From assembly GCF_001293465.1 (NCBI RefSeq), contig NZ_JSYZ01000005.1:1-56332 (forward strand): DNA of 56,332 nucleotides, in the 5' to 3' direction. Position 1 is the stretch's first letter. Each line of letters begins with the position of its first letter. Below the pieces are notes generated by a model. The model was not told the DNA's origin. It made no database searches and saw only the letters and a program-made list of their open reading frames with translations. The stretch is from Pseudomonas asplenii (GTDB lineage Bacteria > Pseudomonadota > Gammaproteobacteria > Pseudomonadales > Pseudomonadaceae). Of the stretch, positions 42,031-51,866 are shown one piece after another. A program made the position numbers and the translations under genes.

Positions 42031-42117
42031 GCCATCTATGCAGCACGGGCATAGATCCAAATGGTCGGGCCGAGCAGAAATGGGGGCAGGGTAAGCCGTT
42101 GCTTGTAACGCAAATGA

Positions 42118-42576
42118 TTACTCGGATGTTTCCGGATCGGATGGCATTGACGTGGGGACCTGCCATGAAGGTTTTTTGCCATCCTGGCTGTCGAAAAGGC
42201 GACGCGCCTTGCGGAAATCCTCGACGTTTTCGACGATCCAAGTCCAGATAGGGGACATACGCAGCAACAGTCCCCTACCCAGCGGTGTCAACTCATACTC
42301 CACGCGGGGCGGGATTTCACCGAACTCCCGCCGGATCAGCAGACCGTCCCGCTCCATGGCGCGTAGCGTCTTGGTCAACATTCGCTGAGTCACACCCGCC
42401 ATCTGCCTCTTGAGCTCGGCATGGCGCATCTTACCGTACACCCCCAAGGCATGCAGGATACCCAATGACCAGCGGCTCCCAGCGTGAGCGAGGACTTCCC
42501 GCCTGACGCCGTCATCCTCCTCTCTAAGGGTCTGGCAGATAGCTTCTGCCCGGCTGAGAGTTTCATGATCGGTCAT
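42118..42576 (-). CDS. HxlR-family winged-helix regulator
   Basis: A 152-residue protein with the HxlR core RWSLGILHALGVYGKMRHAE, VTQRMLTKTLRAMERDGLLI and EYELTPLGRGLL. HxlR proteins respond to aldehydes, quinones or thiol stress. It is divergent from the NmrA-like reductase gene with 97 bases between, so it probably controls that gene and itself. An unusual N-terminal extension (MTDHETLSRAEAICQTL) precedes the winged helix; the usual family cysteine is at CQTL. Confidence 0.92.
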   Translation of the reverse strand: MTDHETLSRAEAICQTLREEDDGVRREVLAHAGSRWSLGILHALGVYGKMRHAELKRQMAGVTQRMLTKTLRAMERDGLLIRREFGEIPPRVEYELTPLGRGLLLRMSPIWTWIVENVEDFRKARRLFDSQDGKKPSWQVPTSMPSDPETSE

Positions 42577-42673
42577 TCGTCCCCCCTGGTATCACGCGTG
42601 TGCCTTCTTACGAGTGCTGCCTGAATCGTGCAGCATTCGCGCATCCTACAGGCAACAGGTCCCAGGAGAAATC

Positions 42674-43615
42674 ATGACCGAAGTGACCCAGCTTTCCCCC
42701 CAATCCATTCTTGTTCTAGGCGCCGGCGAACTTGGCCTTCCGGTTTTGCGCAATCTCGCGCGAGTGGCAAAGCGTAAACCCGGCTCCACCCTCAGCGTCC
42801 TGCTCAGGGATTCGACCATCCACACCCAGGTGGCTGAGAAAAAGCGGGAAATCGATGAGCTTCGGCACCTGGGCATCCAGATGGTCGCCGCAGACCTGGT
42901 GAATGATTCAATCGATCAGTTGGCTGAAGTGTTCGCACGGTTCGATACCGTCATCGGCTGCGCCGGCATGGTCGCAGGTAGGGAAACCCCGATGAAATTA
43001 GCGACGGCAGCCCTCAAGTCCGGCGTGAAGCGCTACTTCCCGTGGCAGTTTGGCGTCGACTTCGAGGTGATCGGCCGGGGCAGCCCGCAGGACCTGTTCG
43101 ATGCCCAGCTCGATGTGCGCGAGTTGCTTCGCGCCCAGGACAAGACGGAATGGGTCATCATCTCGACGGGCATGTTCACCAGCTTCCTTTTCGAGCCTGT
43201 ATTCGAGGTGGTCGACTTCGAAAACGACACGGTGAACGCGCTGGGCAGTCTTGCCAACAGTGTGACGCTCACGACGCCAGACGACATTGGTGCGCTGACA
43301 GCGGAAATCGTTTTCTTCGAACCTCGCTTGCGCAACCAGATCGTCTACCTATCCGGCGACACTGTGACGTACGCCGAGCTTGCGAGTCTGCTCGAACACG
43401 TACTGGGACGCCCATTCAAACGTAACGTGTGGACGGTTCCGTACCTGCTTCAGGCGTTGGAGAAAGACCCCACTCATCACATCAAGAAGTACCGCGCGGT
43501 GTTCGCCCAGGGCAGGGGCGTGTCATGGCCCAAAGCGGGCACTTTCAACGAGCAGCAGTCGATTCGAGTCACCACCGCCGAGGCGTGGGCTCGGGAAAAC
43601 CTGGCGGGCCGTTGA
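42674..43615 (+). CDS. NmrA/isoflavone-reductase-like NAD(P) oxidoreductase
   Basis: A 313-residue atypical short-chain reductase with SILVLGAGELGLPVLRNLAR (NADP site GxGxLG), RYFPWQFGVDFE and the Lys of SGVKRYF, where isoflavone-reductase-like enzymes hold the catalytic lysine, then STGMFTSFLFEPVF. Members reduce phenylcoumaran, isoflavone or other aromatic compounds, or act as redox sensors. AGGAG lies just before ATG 42674; the longer frame from 42614 is rejected. Regulated probably by the adjacent HxlR protein. Confidence 0.85.
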   Translation: MTEVTQLSPQSILVLGAGELGLPVLRNLARVAKRKPGSTLSVLLRDSTIHTQVAEKKREIDELRHLGIQMVAADLVNDSIDQLAEVFARFDTVIGCAGMVAGRETPMKLATAALKSGVKRYFPWQFGVDFEVIGRGSPQDLFDAQLDVRELLRAQDKTEWVIISTGMFTSFLFEPVFEVVDFENDTVNALGSLANSVTLTTPDDIGALTAEIVFFEPRLRNQIVYLSGDTVTYAELASLLEHVLGRPFKRNVWTVPYLLQALEKDPTHHIKKYRAVFAQGRGVSWPKAGTFNEQQSIRVTTAEAWARENLAGR

Positions 43616-43767
43616 GTGCAATAGCCAGTCGCTTGAGGTCCCCGCGGAGGAGGGCGTAGGCCCATGGCGAAATCCACTGGCGAAGAACCCGGCCGGCCTG
43701 CCGATGCCTCCCGGTGGGTGCTCTGCTCAAGCATGCTGCCCGGCCGCAGGCCGTAGCAGCCGCCAGG

Positions 43768-43980
43768 CTAGTGGGCGGTCTTGACCACCAGGCGCCAGTG
43801 CACGCCCACCTTGTGGTCCGAGTGCCGGTGCTGGTTCCGGGGAGGGAAGTGGTCACCCTTGCGGGCGCTCAGTTCCTTGCCGCATCCGGTGCAGAGATAG
43901 ATACCGGAGACCGGGACTGCAGCGTCGAATTCGTAGCTCAGATTCCACTCGTCCGAGTCACCCAGAAGTGCCATGGCCAT
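43768..43980 (-). CDS. Small zinc-ribbon-like protein
   Basis: A 70-residue protein starting MAMALLGDSDEWNLSYEFDA (ATG 43980, after AGGGAT). It has a Cys-Thr-Gly-Cys knuckle in YLCTGCGKELSARKGDHFPP and a tail with several His (NQHRHSDHKVGVHW). The CxxC together with the His residues could bind zinc. It resembles small Cys-rich proteins common in Pseudomonas but I do not know its role. Convergent with the NmrA-like gene and divergent from the chemosensory operon. Confidence 0.6.
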   Translation of the reverse strand: MAMALLGDSDEWNLSYEFDAAVPVSGIYLCTGCGKELSARKGDHFPPRNQHRHSDHKVGVHWRLVVKTAH

Positions 43981-44238
43981 CTTTCGATCCCTCATATGAT
44001 GATGTCTGACTGCATAACGCTACTACCGCCTGGCTCAGGCCGGTTACTGGCATTTTGTCCATGCTGGATGCCCTGACAGGGCGTTCCACAGGTCGGCTAC
44101 CGGCTGCCGGACAACCGCGTCAGTACAAGGTTTTCAAGGACTTGGCCGTGGCGGCCACGAGGTTCGCTTCCGTGCCCCGGAGCAGTCGGCCGTGCTGTCC
44201 AATGGCCATAAACCAGACGGAAGGTACAGGGAAAAGGC

Positions 44239-44265
44239 TAAAGTGGAGGCATATCTCGCAGATAA
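44239..44265 (+). promoter_or_regulatory. FliA (sigma28) type promoter of the chemosensory operon
   Basis: TAAA at 44239-44242, a 15-base spacer, then GCAGATAA at 44258-44265. This matches the flagellar sigma28 consensus TAAA-N15-GCCGATAA with a single mismatch, 45 bases before the first operon start. It would tie the operon to flagellar gene expression. Confidence 0.65.
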
Positions 44266-44310
44266 CTTCTATGTTGTCTGCATCGGCAGTGATATTCAAG
44301 GATCGAACTC

Positions 44311-45525
44311 ATGACCCCACCTCAGTCCAGCCTTGGTTCCGTTTCTGGTCATCCGCGTTTTCGCTGGTTCGCGTTCATCCCGGTGATACCTGCCGTTATC
44401 TGGATTCTTCTGCAATCAACGTCCCCGGCCAACCTGGCGGCCTGCGCGGTGCTGGTGCTGATCGGTTTGGGGGCCTGCGCCTGGAGTGCCGGCTCGGTGC
44501 GCGAGGTGCTGCGTCGTTCCACTGCGCGGGGCCTGGCGGAGCAGGGCAGCAAAAATGCAGAGCAAGACCTCATGGCTTCGCGGGCGAAGCTGGATGAGGT
44601 GTTGCTGGGGGCCATGCCGATCTGGGCCAAGCAGGTGGAAAGTTCGCGCCTGCAGACAGAGGAGGCGATTGTCAGCCTGGTCAATCGGTTCAGTGGTATC
44701 GCCACGCGCCTGGAGGAAACGGTACAAGCCTCGCAGCAGGCGGCTGGCGAACTCGATGGCCAGGCCGCCGACGGCGCGCTCAAGGTACTGGCCCGCAGCG
44801 ACAGCGAACTGAGCCAGGTGATCGATTCGCTCAAGGCCACCCAGACCAGCCGGGACCAGATGCTCGGCCAGGTGCGGGGGCTTACCGCCTATACCGGCGA
44901 ATTGCGCACCATGGCCGCCGATGTCGCGGCGATTGCCGCGCAAACCAACCTGCTGGCCCTCAATGCCGCGATCGAGGCGGCCCGTGCCGGTGAGGCCGGC
45001 CGAGGTTTTGCGGTGGTGGCCGATGCGGTGCGCAACCTGTCGAGCAAGTCGAGCGAGACCGGCCAGCAGATGTCGGCCAAGGTCGATATCATCAATAACG
45101 CCATCACCCAATTGGTGGAGGCTGCTTCCAGCAGCGCCGACCAGGACAGCCATTCGGTGGGTGAGTCCGAACAGAGCATCCAGCTGGTACTCGAACGCTT
45201 CCAGAACATCACCGGGCGCCTGGCCGACTCCGCCGACCTGCTCAAGCAGGAAAGCTACGGGATTCGCGACGAGTTGACCGATGTGCTGGTCAACCTGCAA
45301 TTCCAGGACCGGGTCAGCCAGATCCTCAGCCACGTGCGCGACAACATCAACGCCTTGCACGATCACCTGCAGCAGGTCAGCCAGGCGCCGGAACGGGCCG
45401 AGGCCATCGACGTGCGGCAGTGGCTGGCGAGCATGGAGTCCACCTACGCCACCGACGAACAGCGGCGCACGCATCATGGTGCGGTCGCCACTCAGCAGAC
45501 TTCACAAGACATTACCTTCTTTTAG
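44311..45525 (+). CDS. Methyl-accepting chemotaxis protein with minimal periplasmic loop
   Basis: A 404-residue receptor. Two hydrophobic segments ([15 protein letters not shown] and [17 protein letters not shown]) flank only about six residues (STSPAN), so there is no periplasmic ligand domain. The signalling tip is [20 protein letters not shown] followed by [20 protein letters not shown]. It ends [11 protein letters not shown] without a CheR pentapeptide. It probably senses through partners or the cytoplasm. AAGGAT precedes the ATG. First gene of a nine-gene chemosensory operon and ten bases from cheY. Confidence 0.92.
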   Translation: MTPPQSSLGSVSGHPRFRWFAFIPVIPAVIWILLQSTSPANLAACAVLVLIGLGACAWSAGSVREVLRRSTARGLAEQGSKNAEQDLMASRAKLDEVLLGAMPIWAKQVESSRLQTEEAIVSLVNRFSGIATRLEETVQASQQAAGELDGQAADGALKVLARSDSELSQVIDSLKATQTSRDQMLGQVRGLTAYTGELRTMAADVAAIAAQTNLLALNAAIEAARAGEAGRGFAVVADAVRNLSSKSSETGQQMSAKVDIINNAITQLVEAASSSADQDSHSVGESEQSIQLVLERFQNITGRLADSADLLKQESYGIRDELTDVLVNLQFQDRVSQILSHVRDNINALHDHLQQVSQAPERAEAIDVRQWLASMESTYATDEQRRTHHGAVATQQTSQDITFF

Positions 45526-45534
45526 GAGCCCATC

Positions 45535-45903
45535 ATGGCGAAGAACGTATTAGTGGTCGACGATTCCAGCAGTGTGCGGCAAGTGGTTGGAATCGCCCTG
45601 AAAGGCGCCGGTTACGAGGTGATCGAGGCGAGCGATGGCAAGGACGCGCTGAGCAAGCTCACCGGGCAGAAGGTGCACCTGATCATCAGTGACGTGAACA
45701 TGCCGAACATGGACGGCATCACCTTCGTCAAGGAGGTGAAGAAACTGGCCAACTACAAGTTCACGCCTATCATCATGCTGACCACGGAATCGCAGGAATC
45801 GAAGAAGGCCGAAGGCCAGGCCGCCGGTGCCAAGGCCTGGGTGGTCAAACCGTTCCAGCCGGCGCAGATGCTGGCGGCGGTTTCCAAACTGATCCTGCCC
45901 TGA
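45535..45903 (+). CDS. cheY: CheY-type single-domain response regulator
   Basis: A 122-residue receiver with the acidic pair Asp9/Asp10 (VVDDSSSVRQV), phosphoacceptor Asp53 (LIISDVNMPNMDG), Thr83/Thr84 (MLTTES) and Lys105 (WVVKPFQ). It takes phosphate from CheA His48. This type sits in second chemosensory clusters of Pseudomonas rather than being the flagellar CheY. Ten bases follow the receptor gene. Confidence 0.95.
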   Translation: MAKNVLVVDDSSSVRQVVGIALKGAGYEVIEASDGKDALSKLTGQKVHLIISDVNMPNMDGITFVKEVKKLANYKFTPIIMLTTESQESKKAEGQAAGAKAWVVKPFQPAQMLAAVSKLILP

Positions 45904-45927
45904 CACTCCGATCGTGAGGAGGCTGCC

Positions 45928-46215
45928 ATGTCCGTCACCCATGAAATCGTCGACGATACAGCTCGTGTCGGCATCGAAGGCGAGCTGACGATCTACACGG
46001 TCGCCGAGCTGGCGTCTGTGCTGTTGCCGAAGATTGGCGCGGCGCCGCGCCTGGAGCTGGACCTGTCGCAGGTCACCGAAATGGACGGTGCCGGGTTGCA
46101 GTTGCTGGCGGTAATCGAGCGTGAAGCCGGCCTCGGCGGTACGGCCCTGAGCCTGACCGGCAAGAGTCAGACGGTCATGCAAACGCTTCAACTCTGTCGC
46201 CGCAGCGCCTTGTAG
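45928..46215 (+). CDS. STAS-domain (anti-anti-sigma-like) protein
   Basis: A 95-residue STAS protein (VGIEGELTIYTVAELASVLL, LELDLSQVTEMDGAGLQLLA). In anti-anti-sigma factors the conserved DSSG holds a phosphorylated Ser; here it reads DGAG, so no phospho-Ser is available. Proteins like this stand between cheY and cheA in Pseudomonas second chemosensory clusters; their action is not settled. It may be a structural adaptor instead of a phospho-switch. Confidence 0.88.
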   Translation: MSVTHEIVDDTARVGIEGELTIYTVAELASVLLPKIGAAPRLELDLSQVTEMDGAGLQLLAVIEREAGLGGTALSLTGKSQTVMQTLQLCRRSAL

Positions 46216-46256
46216 CCGGCGCCGCGACCGTTTATCGATCGACAAGGAACGTCCAG

Positions 46257-48296
46257 GTGAGCATCAATCTCGATCAGGCACAGCAGACTTTCATCGTGGA
46301 GGCGCGTGAACTGTTGCAGACCATGGAGCAATCCCTGCTGCAACTGGAAAGCGAGCCTGGCGATCAGGATGCCATCGGCGCGATTTTCCGCGCGGCGCAC
46401 ACCATCAAGGGCTCTGCCGGCCTGTTCGGCCTCACGCCAATCGTCAGCTTTACCCATATCGTCGAGGATGTGCTCGATCGCCTGCGCGATGACAGTGTGG
46501 CCGTGGACGCCGCGCTGATCGCGCTGCTGCTCAAGTGCGGCGACCATATGCTTGAGCTGATCGAGGTGGTCGCCAACCGCGGCGAGGCGCTCGAACCGGC
46601 GGCGCTGGAGCGGGAAGCGGCCTTGCGGGCGGCGCTGAGTGTCTACCAGGCGCCTGCCGAGGCCGTCGAGCACGTTGAAGTCGCTGCAGCCGAAGCGGAT
46701 GCGGGCACCCACGACGAGGTGCCCTGGCACATCTCCTTGCGCTTCGGCGTGGACGTGTTCCGTAATGGCATGGACCCCCTGTCGTTCCTGCGCTACCTCG
46801 ATACCCTGGGGCGGATGACCCAGGTGACAACCCTGACCGATGGCATCCCGGCCCTGGAAAGCTGGGATCCGGAGAGCTGCTACCTGGGTTTCGAGATCGA
46901 CCTGTATTCCACCGCCGCCAGTCATGCCACCCTCAATGAAGTGTTCGACTTCGTGCGTGACGAGTGCGAAGTGCGCATCTTCATGGTTGATGAGGCCCCC
47001 GGGGACCCTGTTGGCAGGGATGTCGCGCTGTCTGAGCCGCAAGCCGCGCTTGCCGTCCCCCAGCGCCTGCCGGCGGCCAGTAAATCCAAACCCCTGGATG
47101 GCAACTATGTGCGGGTCAATGCCGACAAGCTCGACGAGTTGATCAGCCTGGTCGGCGAGCTGGTGATCGCCAGCGCCGGCGCCAGCCTGCTGGCCCGCTC
47201 CTGCAACAACGATCCGTTGCAGGAGGCCACTTCGAGCGTGTCGGGGCTGGTGGAGGAAATCCTCGATGGCGCGCTGCACCTGCGCATGATTCCGATCGGC
47301 GACACGTTCAACCGCTTCCGGCGCGTGGTACGCGACGTCAGCCAGGAACTGGGCAAGGACATCGAGCTGATCATCAACGGTGCGGAAACCGAGCTGGACA
47401 AGACGGTGGTGGAGAAAATCGGCGATCCGCTGATGCACCTGCTGCGCAATGCCATGGACCACGGTATCGAAAGCGCCGAAGCCCGGCGTGTGGCCGGCAA
47501 GCCGAGCAAGGGCCACCTGAGCCTCAATGCCTATCACGACTCGGGGAGCATCGTCATCGAAATCGCCGACGACGGCGCCGGCCTGAACCGCGAGCGCATC
47601 CTGGCAAAGGCCCAGGAGCGTGGGCTGGTCGCCAGCGGTGCGGTGCTCACCGACCAGGAAATCTACAACCTGATCTTCGAGGCCGGCTTCTCCACCGCCG
47701 AGGCGGTGACCAACCTGTCCGGGCGCGGCGTAGGCATGGATGTGGTCAAGCGCAATATCACCCTGCTGCGGGGCACCGTCGACCTGGACAGTCGTCCTGG
47801 CGAGGGGACCGTGGTGCGCATTCGCCTGCCGCTGACCCTGGCGATCATCAATGGCTTCCTGGTGGGCCTGGACCACGCGACCTACGTGATCCCCCTGGAC
47901 ATGGTCCAGGAATGCGTCGAGCTGGATGAGCACCAGCGCCAATCCAGCCGCAGGCAGGGCTATCTGGACCTGCGAGGCGAGGTGTTGCCCCTGGTGGACC
48001 TGCGCGAACACTTCAGGCACGAGGGGCCAGCCGCCCGGCGGCAGAACGTGGTGGTGGTGCGCTATGCCGAACACAAGGCCGGCCTGGTGGTGGACGAGTT
48101 GCTCGGTGAGTTCCAGATCGTGATCAAACCCCTGGGCAAGCTCTTTGGCGCACTGCGTGGTATCAGCGGCTCGACCATCCTGGGCAGCGGTGCGGTGGCC
48201 CTGATTCTGGATATACCGGCCTTGCTCAGCCAGATCGTACAACTGGAAGCCCGTACGGCCCAGGCACCTTTGTCGTCTCCTGTCGTTGGTCGCTGA
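46257..48296 (+). CDS. cheA: Chemotaxis histidine kinase
   Basis: A 679-residue CheA. An N-terminal Hpt domain has the phosphoacceptor His48 ([16 protein letters not shown]). A middle region about 150-250 ([20 protein letters not shown]) corresponds to the P2-like part. It is followed by the dimerisation helices, the ATP-binding domain with [13 protein letters not shown] (N box), [13 protein letters not shown] (G1) and [13 protein letters not shown] (G2), and a C-terminal CheW-like domain ([20 protein letters not shown]). No receiver domain. The start is GTG 46257, 41 bases after the STAS gene. All catalytic motifs appear intact. Confidence 0.96.
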   Translation: MSINLDQAQQTFIVEARELLQTMEQSLLQLESEPGDQDAIGAIFRAAHTIKGSAGLFGLTPIVSFTHIVEDVLDRLRDDSVAVDAALIALLLKCGDHMLELIEVVANRGEALEPAALEREAALRAALSVYQAPAEAVEHVEVAAAEADAGTHDEVPWHISLRFGVDVFRNGMDPLSFLRYLDTLGRMTQVTTLTDGIPALESWDPESCYLGFEIDLYSTAASHATLNEVFDFVRDECEVRIFMVDEAPGDPVGRDVALSEPQAALAVPQRLPAASKSKPLDGNYVRVNADKLDELISLVGELVIASAGASLLARSCNNDPLQEATSSVSGLVEEILDGALHLRMIPIGDTFNRFRRVVRDVSQELGKDIELIINGAETELDKTVVEKIGDPLMHLLRNAMDHGIESAEARRVAGKPSKGHLSLNAYHDSGSIVIEIADDGAGLNRERILAKAQERGLVASGAVLTDQEIYNLIFEAGFSTAEAVTNLSGRGVGMDVVKRNITLLRGTVDLDSRPGEGTVVRIRLPLTLAIINGFLVGLDHATYVIPLDMVQECVELDEHQRQSSRRQGYLDLRGEVLPLVDLREHFRHEGPAARRQNVVVVRYAEHKAGLVVDELLGEFQIVIKPLGKLFGALRGISGSTILGSGAVALILDIPALLSQIVQLEARTAQAPLSSPVVGR

Positions 48297-48325
48297 AGTC
48301 TTTGCATTTCCATGGAGGTTCCCCG

Positions 48326-49981
48326 ATGAAATGGTTCTACAATCTGAAAATTTCAATCAAGCTGATCAGCTCTTTCCTGGTGGTCCTGGCGCTGACCGCG
48401 GCCATGGGAGCCTTCGCCATCGTCCAACTGGGCAGCGTCAACCAGGCGGCCCAGGACATCCGGGGCAACTGGATGCCCTCCATGCGCGCCGCGGCAGGCA
48501 TGCGCTTTTATGCGGCCAACTACCGGCTGAAGGAAAACCGCCACATCTCCACGGAGGTGGCCGAGGAAAAGGCCCAGGCGGAACGCGAAGCCGCCGAGGC
48601 GCGCCAGCAGTTCGAAACCAGGCTCGACACCTACGAGAAACTGGTCTCGAACGACGAGGACCGTCAGCTTCTCGATAGCGTCAAGAGCGCCTGGGCCACT
48701 TACCTGGCGGGCAGTCAGAAAGTGTTCGAGCTGTCCCGGCAGAATGAGGAGGCTCAGGCCCGTGGCGTGCTGCGCGGCGAGTCCAAGGTGCATTTTGACG
48801 AGGTGACGGGGCGCCTGGAGAAAATGATCCTGCTCAACGACGCCGGCGCCACATCGGCGGGTGACAAGGGGGCGGCGTTGTACGAAAGCTCACGCCTGTC
48901 GATCGTTGCGGCCCTGATCGTGGCGCTGGTGGTCGGCCTGGGGCTGGCCCTGTTCATCGCCCGGATCATCTCGCGTCCGTTGCGCCATGCCGCGGCTGTC
49001 GCCGAGCATCTGGCCCAGGGCAACCTCAACGCCCATATCGAACCGGGCGCCAAGGACGAGACCGGCATGGTACTCAATGCCATGCGCAACATGGTCGGCA
49101 AACTGGCGCATATCATCGGCGACGTACGCAACGCGGCCGACAACCTGGCCAGCGCTTCGGAGCAGGTCAGCGCCACCGCGCAATCGATGAGCCAGGCCAC
49201 CAGCGAACAGGCGGCCAGCGTCGAGGAAACCAGTGCCTCGGTGGAGCAGATGAGTGCCAGCATCAACCAGAACACCGAGAACGCCAAGGTCACCGATGGC
49301 ATGGCCAGCAAGGCTGCCAAGGAAGCCACCGAGGGCGGCGAGTCGGTGCAGCAGACCGTGGTGGCGATGAAGAAGATCGCTCAGCGCATCAGCATCATCG
49401 ATGACATCGCCTACCAGACCAATCTGCTTGCCCTCAATGCCGCCATCGAGGCCGCACGGGCCGGCGAGCATGGCAAGGGCTTCGCGGTGGTGGCTGCCGA
49501 GGTGCGCAAGCTGGCCGAGCGCAGCCAGGTGGCCGCCCAGGAGATCGGTGAGCTGTCCTCCAGCAGCGTGGACATGGCCGAGAAGGCCGGCAAGCTGCTC
49601 GATGAAATGGTGCCGTCGATCACCAAGACCTCCGACCTGGTGCAGGAAATCAGCGCCGCCTCCGAGGAACAGGCCGCCGGTGTCTCGCAGATCAACATGG
49701 CGATGACCCAGCTCAACCAGGTCACCCAGCAGAACGCCTCGAGCAGCGAGGAGTTGGCCGCCACCGCGGAAGAAATGAGCAGCCAGGCCGAGCAGTTGCA
49801 GCAGGCCATGAGCTTCTTCGTGCTCGATTCCACCGCCAGGGCCGCTCAGGTTCGCAGCCCCGACAACCCCGGCCACGTGTCCGACCGCCAGGCTACGCGG
49901 CCAGTGGCGCAGGCACCGCGCAAGGCGTTCGCCCACAACATGGCCGAAGCCTTGGACGAATCGGAGTTCACCCGCTTCTGA
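48326..49981 (+). CDS. Methyl-accepting chemotaxis protein with four-helix-bundle sensor
   Basis: A 551-residue transmembrane receptor starting [20 protein letters not shown] at ATG 48326 (GGAGG eight bases upstream). TM1 is about 9-29, a periplasmic four-helix-bundle (4HB_MCP) domain spans about 30-190 ([20 protein letters not shown]), TM2 about 194-214 ([20 protein letters not shown]), then HAMP and the coiled signalling domain with tip [20 protein letters not shown]. The C-terminus ends DESEFTRF, a short tail without the classic NWETF-type pentapeptide. Ligand unknown. Confidence 0.94.
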   Translation: MKWFYNLKISIKLISSFLVVLALTAAMGAFAIVQLGSVNQAAQDIRGNWMPSMRAAAGMRFYAANYRLKENRHISTEVAEEKAQAEREAAEARQQFETRLDTYEKLVSNDEDRQLLDSVKSAWATYLAGSQKVFELSRQNEEAQARGVLRGESKVHFDEVTGRLEKMILLNDAGATSAGDKGAALYESSRLSIVAALIVALVVGLGLALFIARIISRPLRHAAAVAEHLAQGNLNAHIEPGAKDETGMVLNAMRNMVGKLAHIIGDVRNAADNLASASEQVSATAQSMSQATSEQAASVEETSASVEQMSASINQNTENAKVTDGMASKAAKEATEGGESVQQTVVAMKKIAQRISIIDDIAYQTNLLALNAAIEAARAGEHGKGFAVVAAEVRKLAERSQVAAQEIGELSSSSVDMAEKAGKLLDEMVPSITKTSDLVQEISAASEEQAAGVSQINMAMTQLNQVTQQNASSSEELAATAEEMSSQAEQLQQAMSFFVLDSTARAAQVRSPDNPGHVSDRQATRPVAQAPRKAFAHNMAEALDESEFTRF

Positions 49982-50016
49982 TCGCAGGATCGAGGCCGGC
50001 TCAAAGGGAGAATGAC

Positions 50017-50556
50017 ATGGGCGCTGTAATGACCACCCGCCACACTGCGATCGCGACAGACGAGGATGCGCAATACCTGACCTTCATACTCGGCGGCGAG
50101 ATGTTCGCCCTCGGCATTCTGGGCATCAAGGAAATCATCGAGTACGGCAGCCTCACCGTGGTGCCGATGATGCCCGCCTTTGTGCGCGGCGTGATCAACC
50201 TGCGCGGTGCCGTGGTGCCGGTGGTGGACCTGTCGGCCCGCTTTGGCCGGGAAACCTCGACGATCACCCGGCGTTCCTGTGTGATCATCATCGAGGCCCG
50301 GAGCGAGGAGGGTGAGCCCCAGGACATCGGGTTGCTGGTGGACACCGTCTCCGCGGTGCAGGACATACCGGCCGACCAGATCGAACCGCCACCCAGCTTC
50401 GGTGCGCGGATTCGCGCCGATTTCATCAGCGGCATGGCCAAGGTCGACGGCAAGTTCGTGATCGTGCTGGCGGTGGACAAGGTGTTGTCGATTGACGAGA
50501 TGTCCAGCCTCGCCGAGGTCGCCCAGGCACCGGGGCTCGACCTGGACGCGCGTTAA
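50017..50556 (+). CDS. cheW: CheW coupling protein
   Basis: A 179-residue CheW domain protein: YLTFILGGEMFALGILGIKE, VPMMPAFVRGVINLRGAVVP and VDLSARFG. It links CheA to receptors. AAAGGGAG lies seven bases before the ATG. It has an extra loop compared with E. coli CheW (RSEEGEPQDIGLLVDTVSAV region) and ends LDLDAR. A second CheW is encoded in the converging cluster. Confidence 0.94.
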   Translation: MGAVMTTRHTAIATDEDAQYLTFILGGEMFALGILGIKEIIEYGSLTVVPMMPAFVRGVINLRGAVVPVVDLSARFGRETSTITRRSCVIIIEARSEEGEPQDIGLLVDTVSAVQDIPADQIEPPPSFGARIRADFISGMAKVDGKFVIVLAVDKVLSIDEMSSLAEVAQAPGLDLDAR

Positions 50557-50565
50557 GGTTCGAAC

Positions 50566-51375
50566 ATGTCAGACACCGCTTCTCTGGATGATCGTGAGTT
50601 CGGCCAGTTCCAATCCTGGTTGTACCGCGCGGCCGGTATCAATCTGTCGGTCGCCAAGAAGGCCCTGGTGGCCGGGCGCCTGTTCAAACGCCTCAAGCAT
50701 TTCGAACTGGAGACTTACGGCGAGTACTTCAGGCTGATCATGAGCGATCAGAATATGGGGGAGCGGCAGGTCGCGCTGGATCTGCTGACCACCAATGAAA
50801 CCTATTTTTTCCGCGAACCCAAGCACTTCGACTTCCTGCGTCAACAGGTCCTGCCCAAGGCCGCGTCAGGCAAGGTGTTTCGCGTGTGGAGCGCGGCCAG
50901 CTCCTCCGGCGAGGAACCCTACAGCCTGGCCATGACCCTGGCCGAACATCTGGGGACCACGCCCTGGGAGGTGGTCGGCTCGGACATCAGCACCCAGGTA
51001 CTGGCTCGGGCGCGCACCGGGCATTATCCCATGGAGCGCGCTGGCACCTTGCCCACGCCGCTGCTGACCAAGTACTGCCTCAAGGGTGTTGGCCGCCAGG
51101 AGGGCACCTTCCTGATCGACAAGGCCCTGCGCAACCGGGTCAATTTTGTCCAGGTCAACCTCAATGAAAGCCTGCCCGAGCTTGGTGAGTTCGAGGTGAT
51201 TTTCCTGCGTAACGTCATGATCTATTTTGACCAGAAGACCAAGAGCCAAGTGGTGGCCCGCCTGCTGCCGCGCCTGAAGTCCGGTGGTTACTTCATCATC
51301 AGCCATTCGGAAAGCCTCCACGGCGTGAATGACACGCTCAAGCTGGTGGCTCCGTCGATTTATCGCAAACCATGA
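50566..51375 (+). CDS. cheR: CheR receptor methyltransferase
   Basis: A 269-residue SAM-dependent glutamate methyltransferase: LDLLTTNETYFFREPKHFDF at the N-domain, RVWSAASSSGEEPYSLAMTL at the SAM site, SDISTQVLARARTGHYP and FLRNVMIYFDQKTK. It methylates receptor glutamates. Nine bases separate it from cheW and it overlaps cheD by four bases. Confidence 0.95.
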   Translation: MSDTASLDDREFGQFQSWLYRAAGINLSVAKKALVAGRLFKRLKHFELETYGEYFRLIMSDQNMGERQVALDLLTTNETYFFREPKHFDFLRQQVLPKAASGKVFRVWSAASSSGEEPYSLAMTLAEHLGTTPWEVVGSDISTQVLARARTGHYPMERAGTLPTPLLTKYCLKGVGRQEGTFLIDKALRNRVNFVQVNLNESLPELGEFEVIFLRNVMIYFDQKTKSQVVARLLPRLKSGGYFIISHSESLHGVNDTLKLVAPSIYRKP

Positions 51376-51863
51376 AAAAGCCCGTAGATGTGAGTGAAGT
51401 GATATTGGCGCCAGGGCAGGTCAGCTTTGCCTCCCGGGCGACGCGCCTGCGTACCTTGCTGGGATCGTGCGTGGCGTTCACGTTCTGGCACCCGCAACGG
51501 CTGATCGGCGGCATGTGCCATTTCATGCTGCCGGCACGCTTGCGCCGCGGCCAGTGTCTGGACGGCCGCTATGCCGACGAGGCGGTCGAGCTGCTGTTGC
51601 GGCACGCGCGCGCCCACGGCACCACGCCGCAGGATTACCAGGTCAAGCTGTTCGGCGGTGGCGAGATGTTCCCCGAGCAGCGCCGCGCCGTGTCGACGCA
51701 GGACGTGGCCCGTCTGAACATCCGCGCGGCGCTGGACCTGGCCGAGCAGCATCGGTTGCACCTGGCTGCCCAGGACATGGGCAGTACCGGCTACCGCACG
51801 ATTGTATTCGACCTGTGGAACGGCAACGTCTGGGTCCGGCATCAACCAATGGGAACCCTCTAG
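51372..51863 (+). CDS. cheD: CheD receptor glutamine deamidase
   Basis: A 163-residue CheD with the catalytic Cys33 in TLLGSCVAF and His50 in GGMCHFMLP; this 17-residue spacing equals that of T. maritima CheD (Cys27/His44). It deamidates receptor glutamines. The ATG overlaps the cheR stop, and three bases separate it from cheB. Confidence 0.94.
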   Translation: MKKPVDVSEVILAPGQVSFASRATRLRTLLGSCVAFTFWHPQRLIGGMCHFMLPARLRRGQCLDGRYADEAVELLLRHARAHGTTPQDYQVKLFGGGEMFPEQRRAVSTQDVARLNIRAALDLAEQHRLHLAAQDMGSTGYRTIVFDLWNGNVWVRHQPMGTL

Positions 51864-51866
51864 AAC

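Noticed and set aside
46188..48356. 722-codon open frame on the minus strand
   Set aside because: It is antisense to cheA. High-GC codon bias opens the opposite frame; the product is His/Gln/Ala-rich without domains.
48890..49936. 348-codon minus-strand frame
   Set aside because: Antisense of the receptor gene; low-complexity Gly/His/Leu composition.
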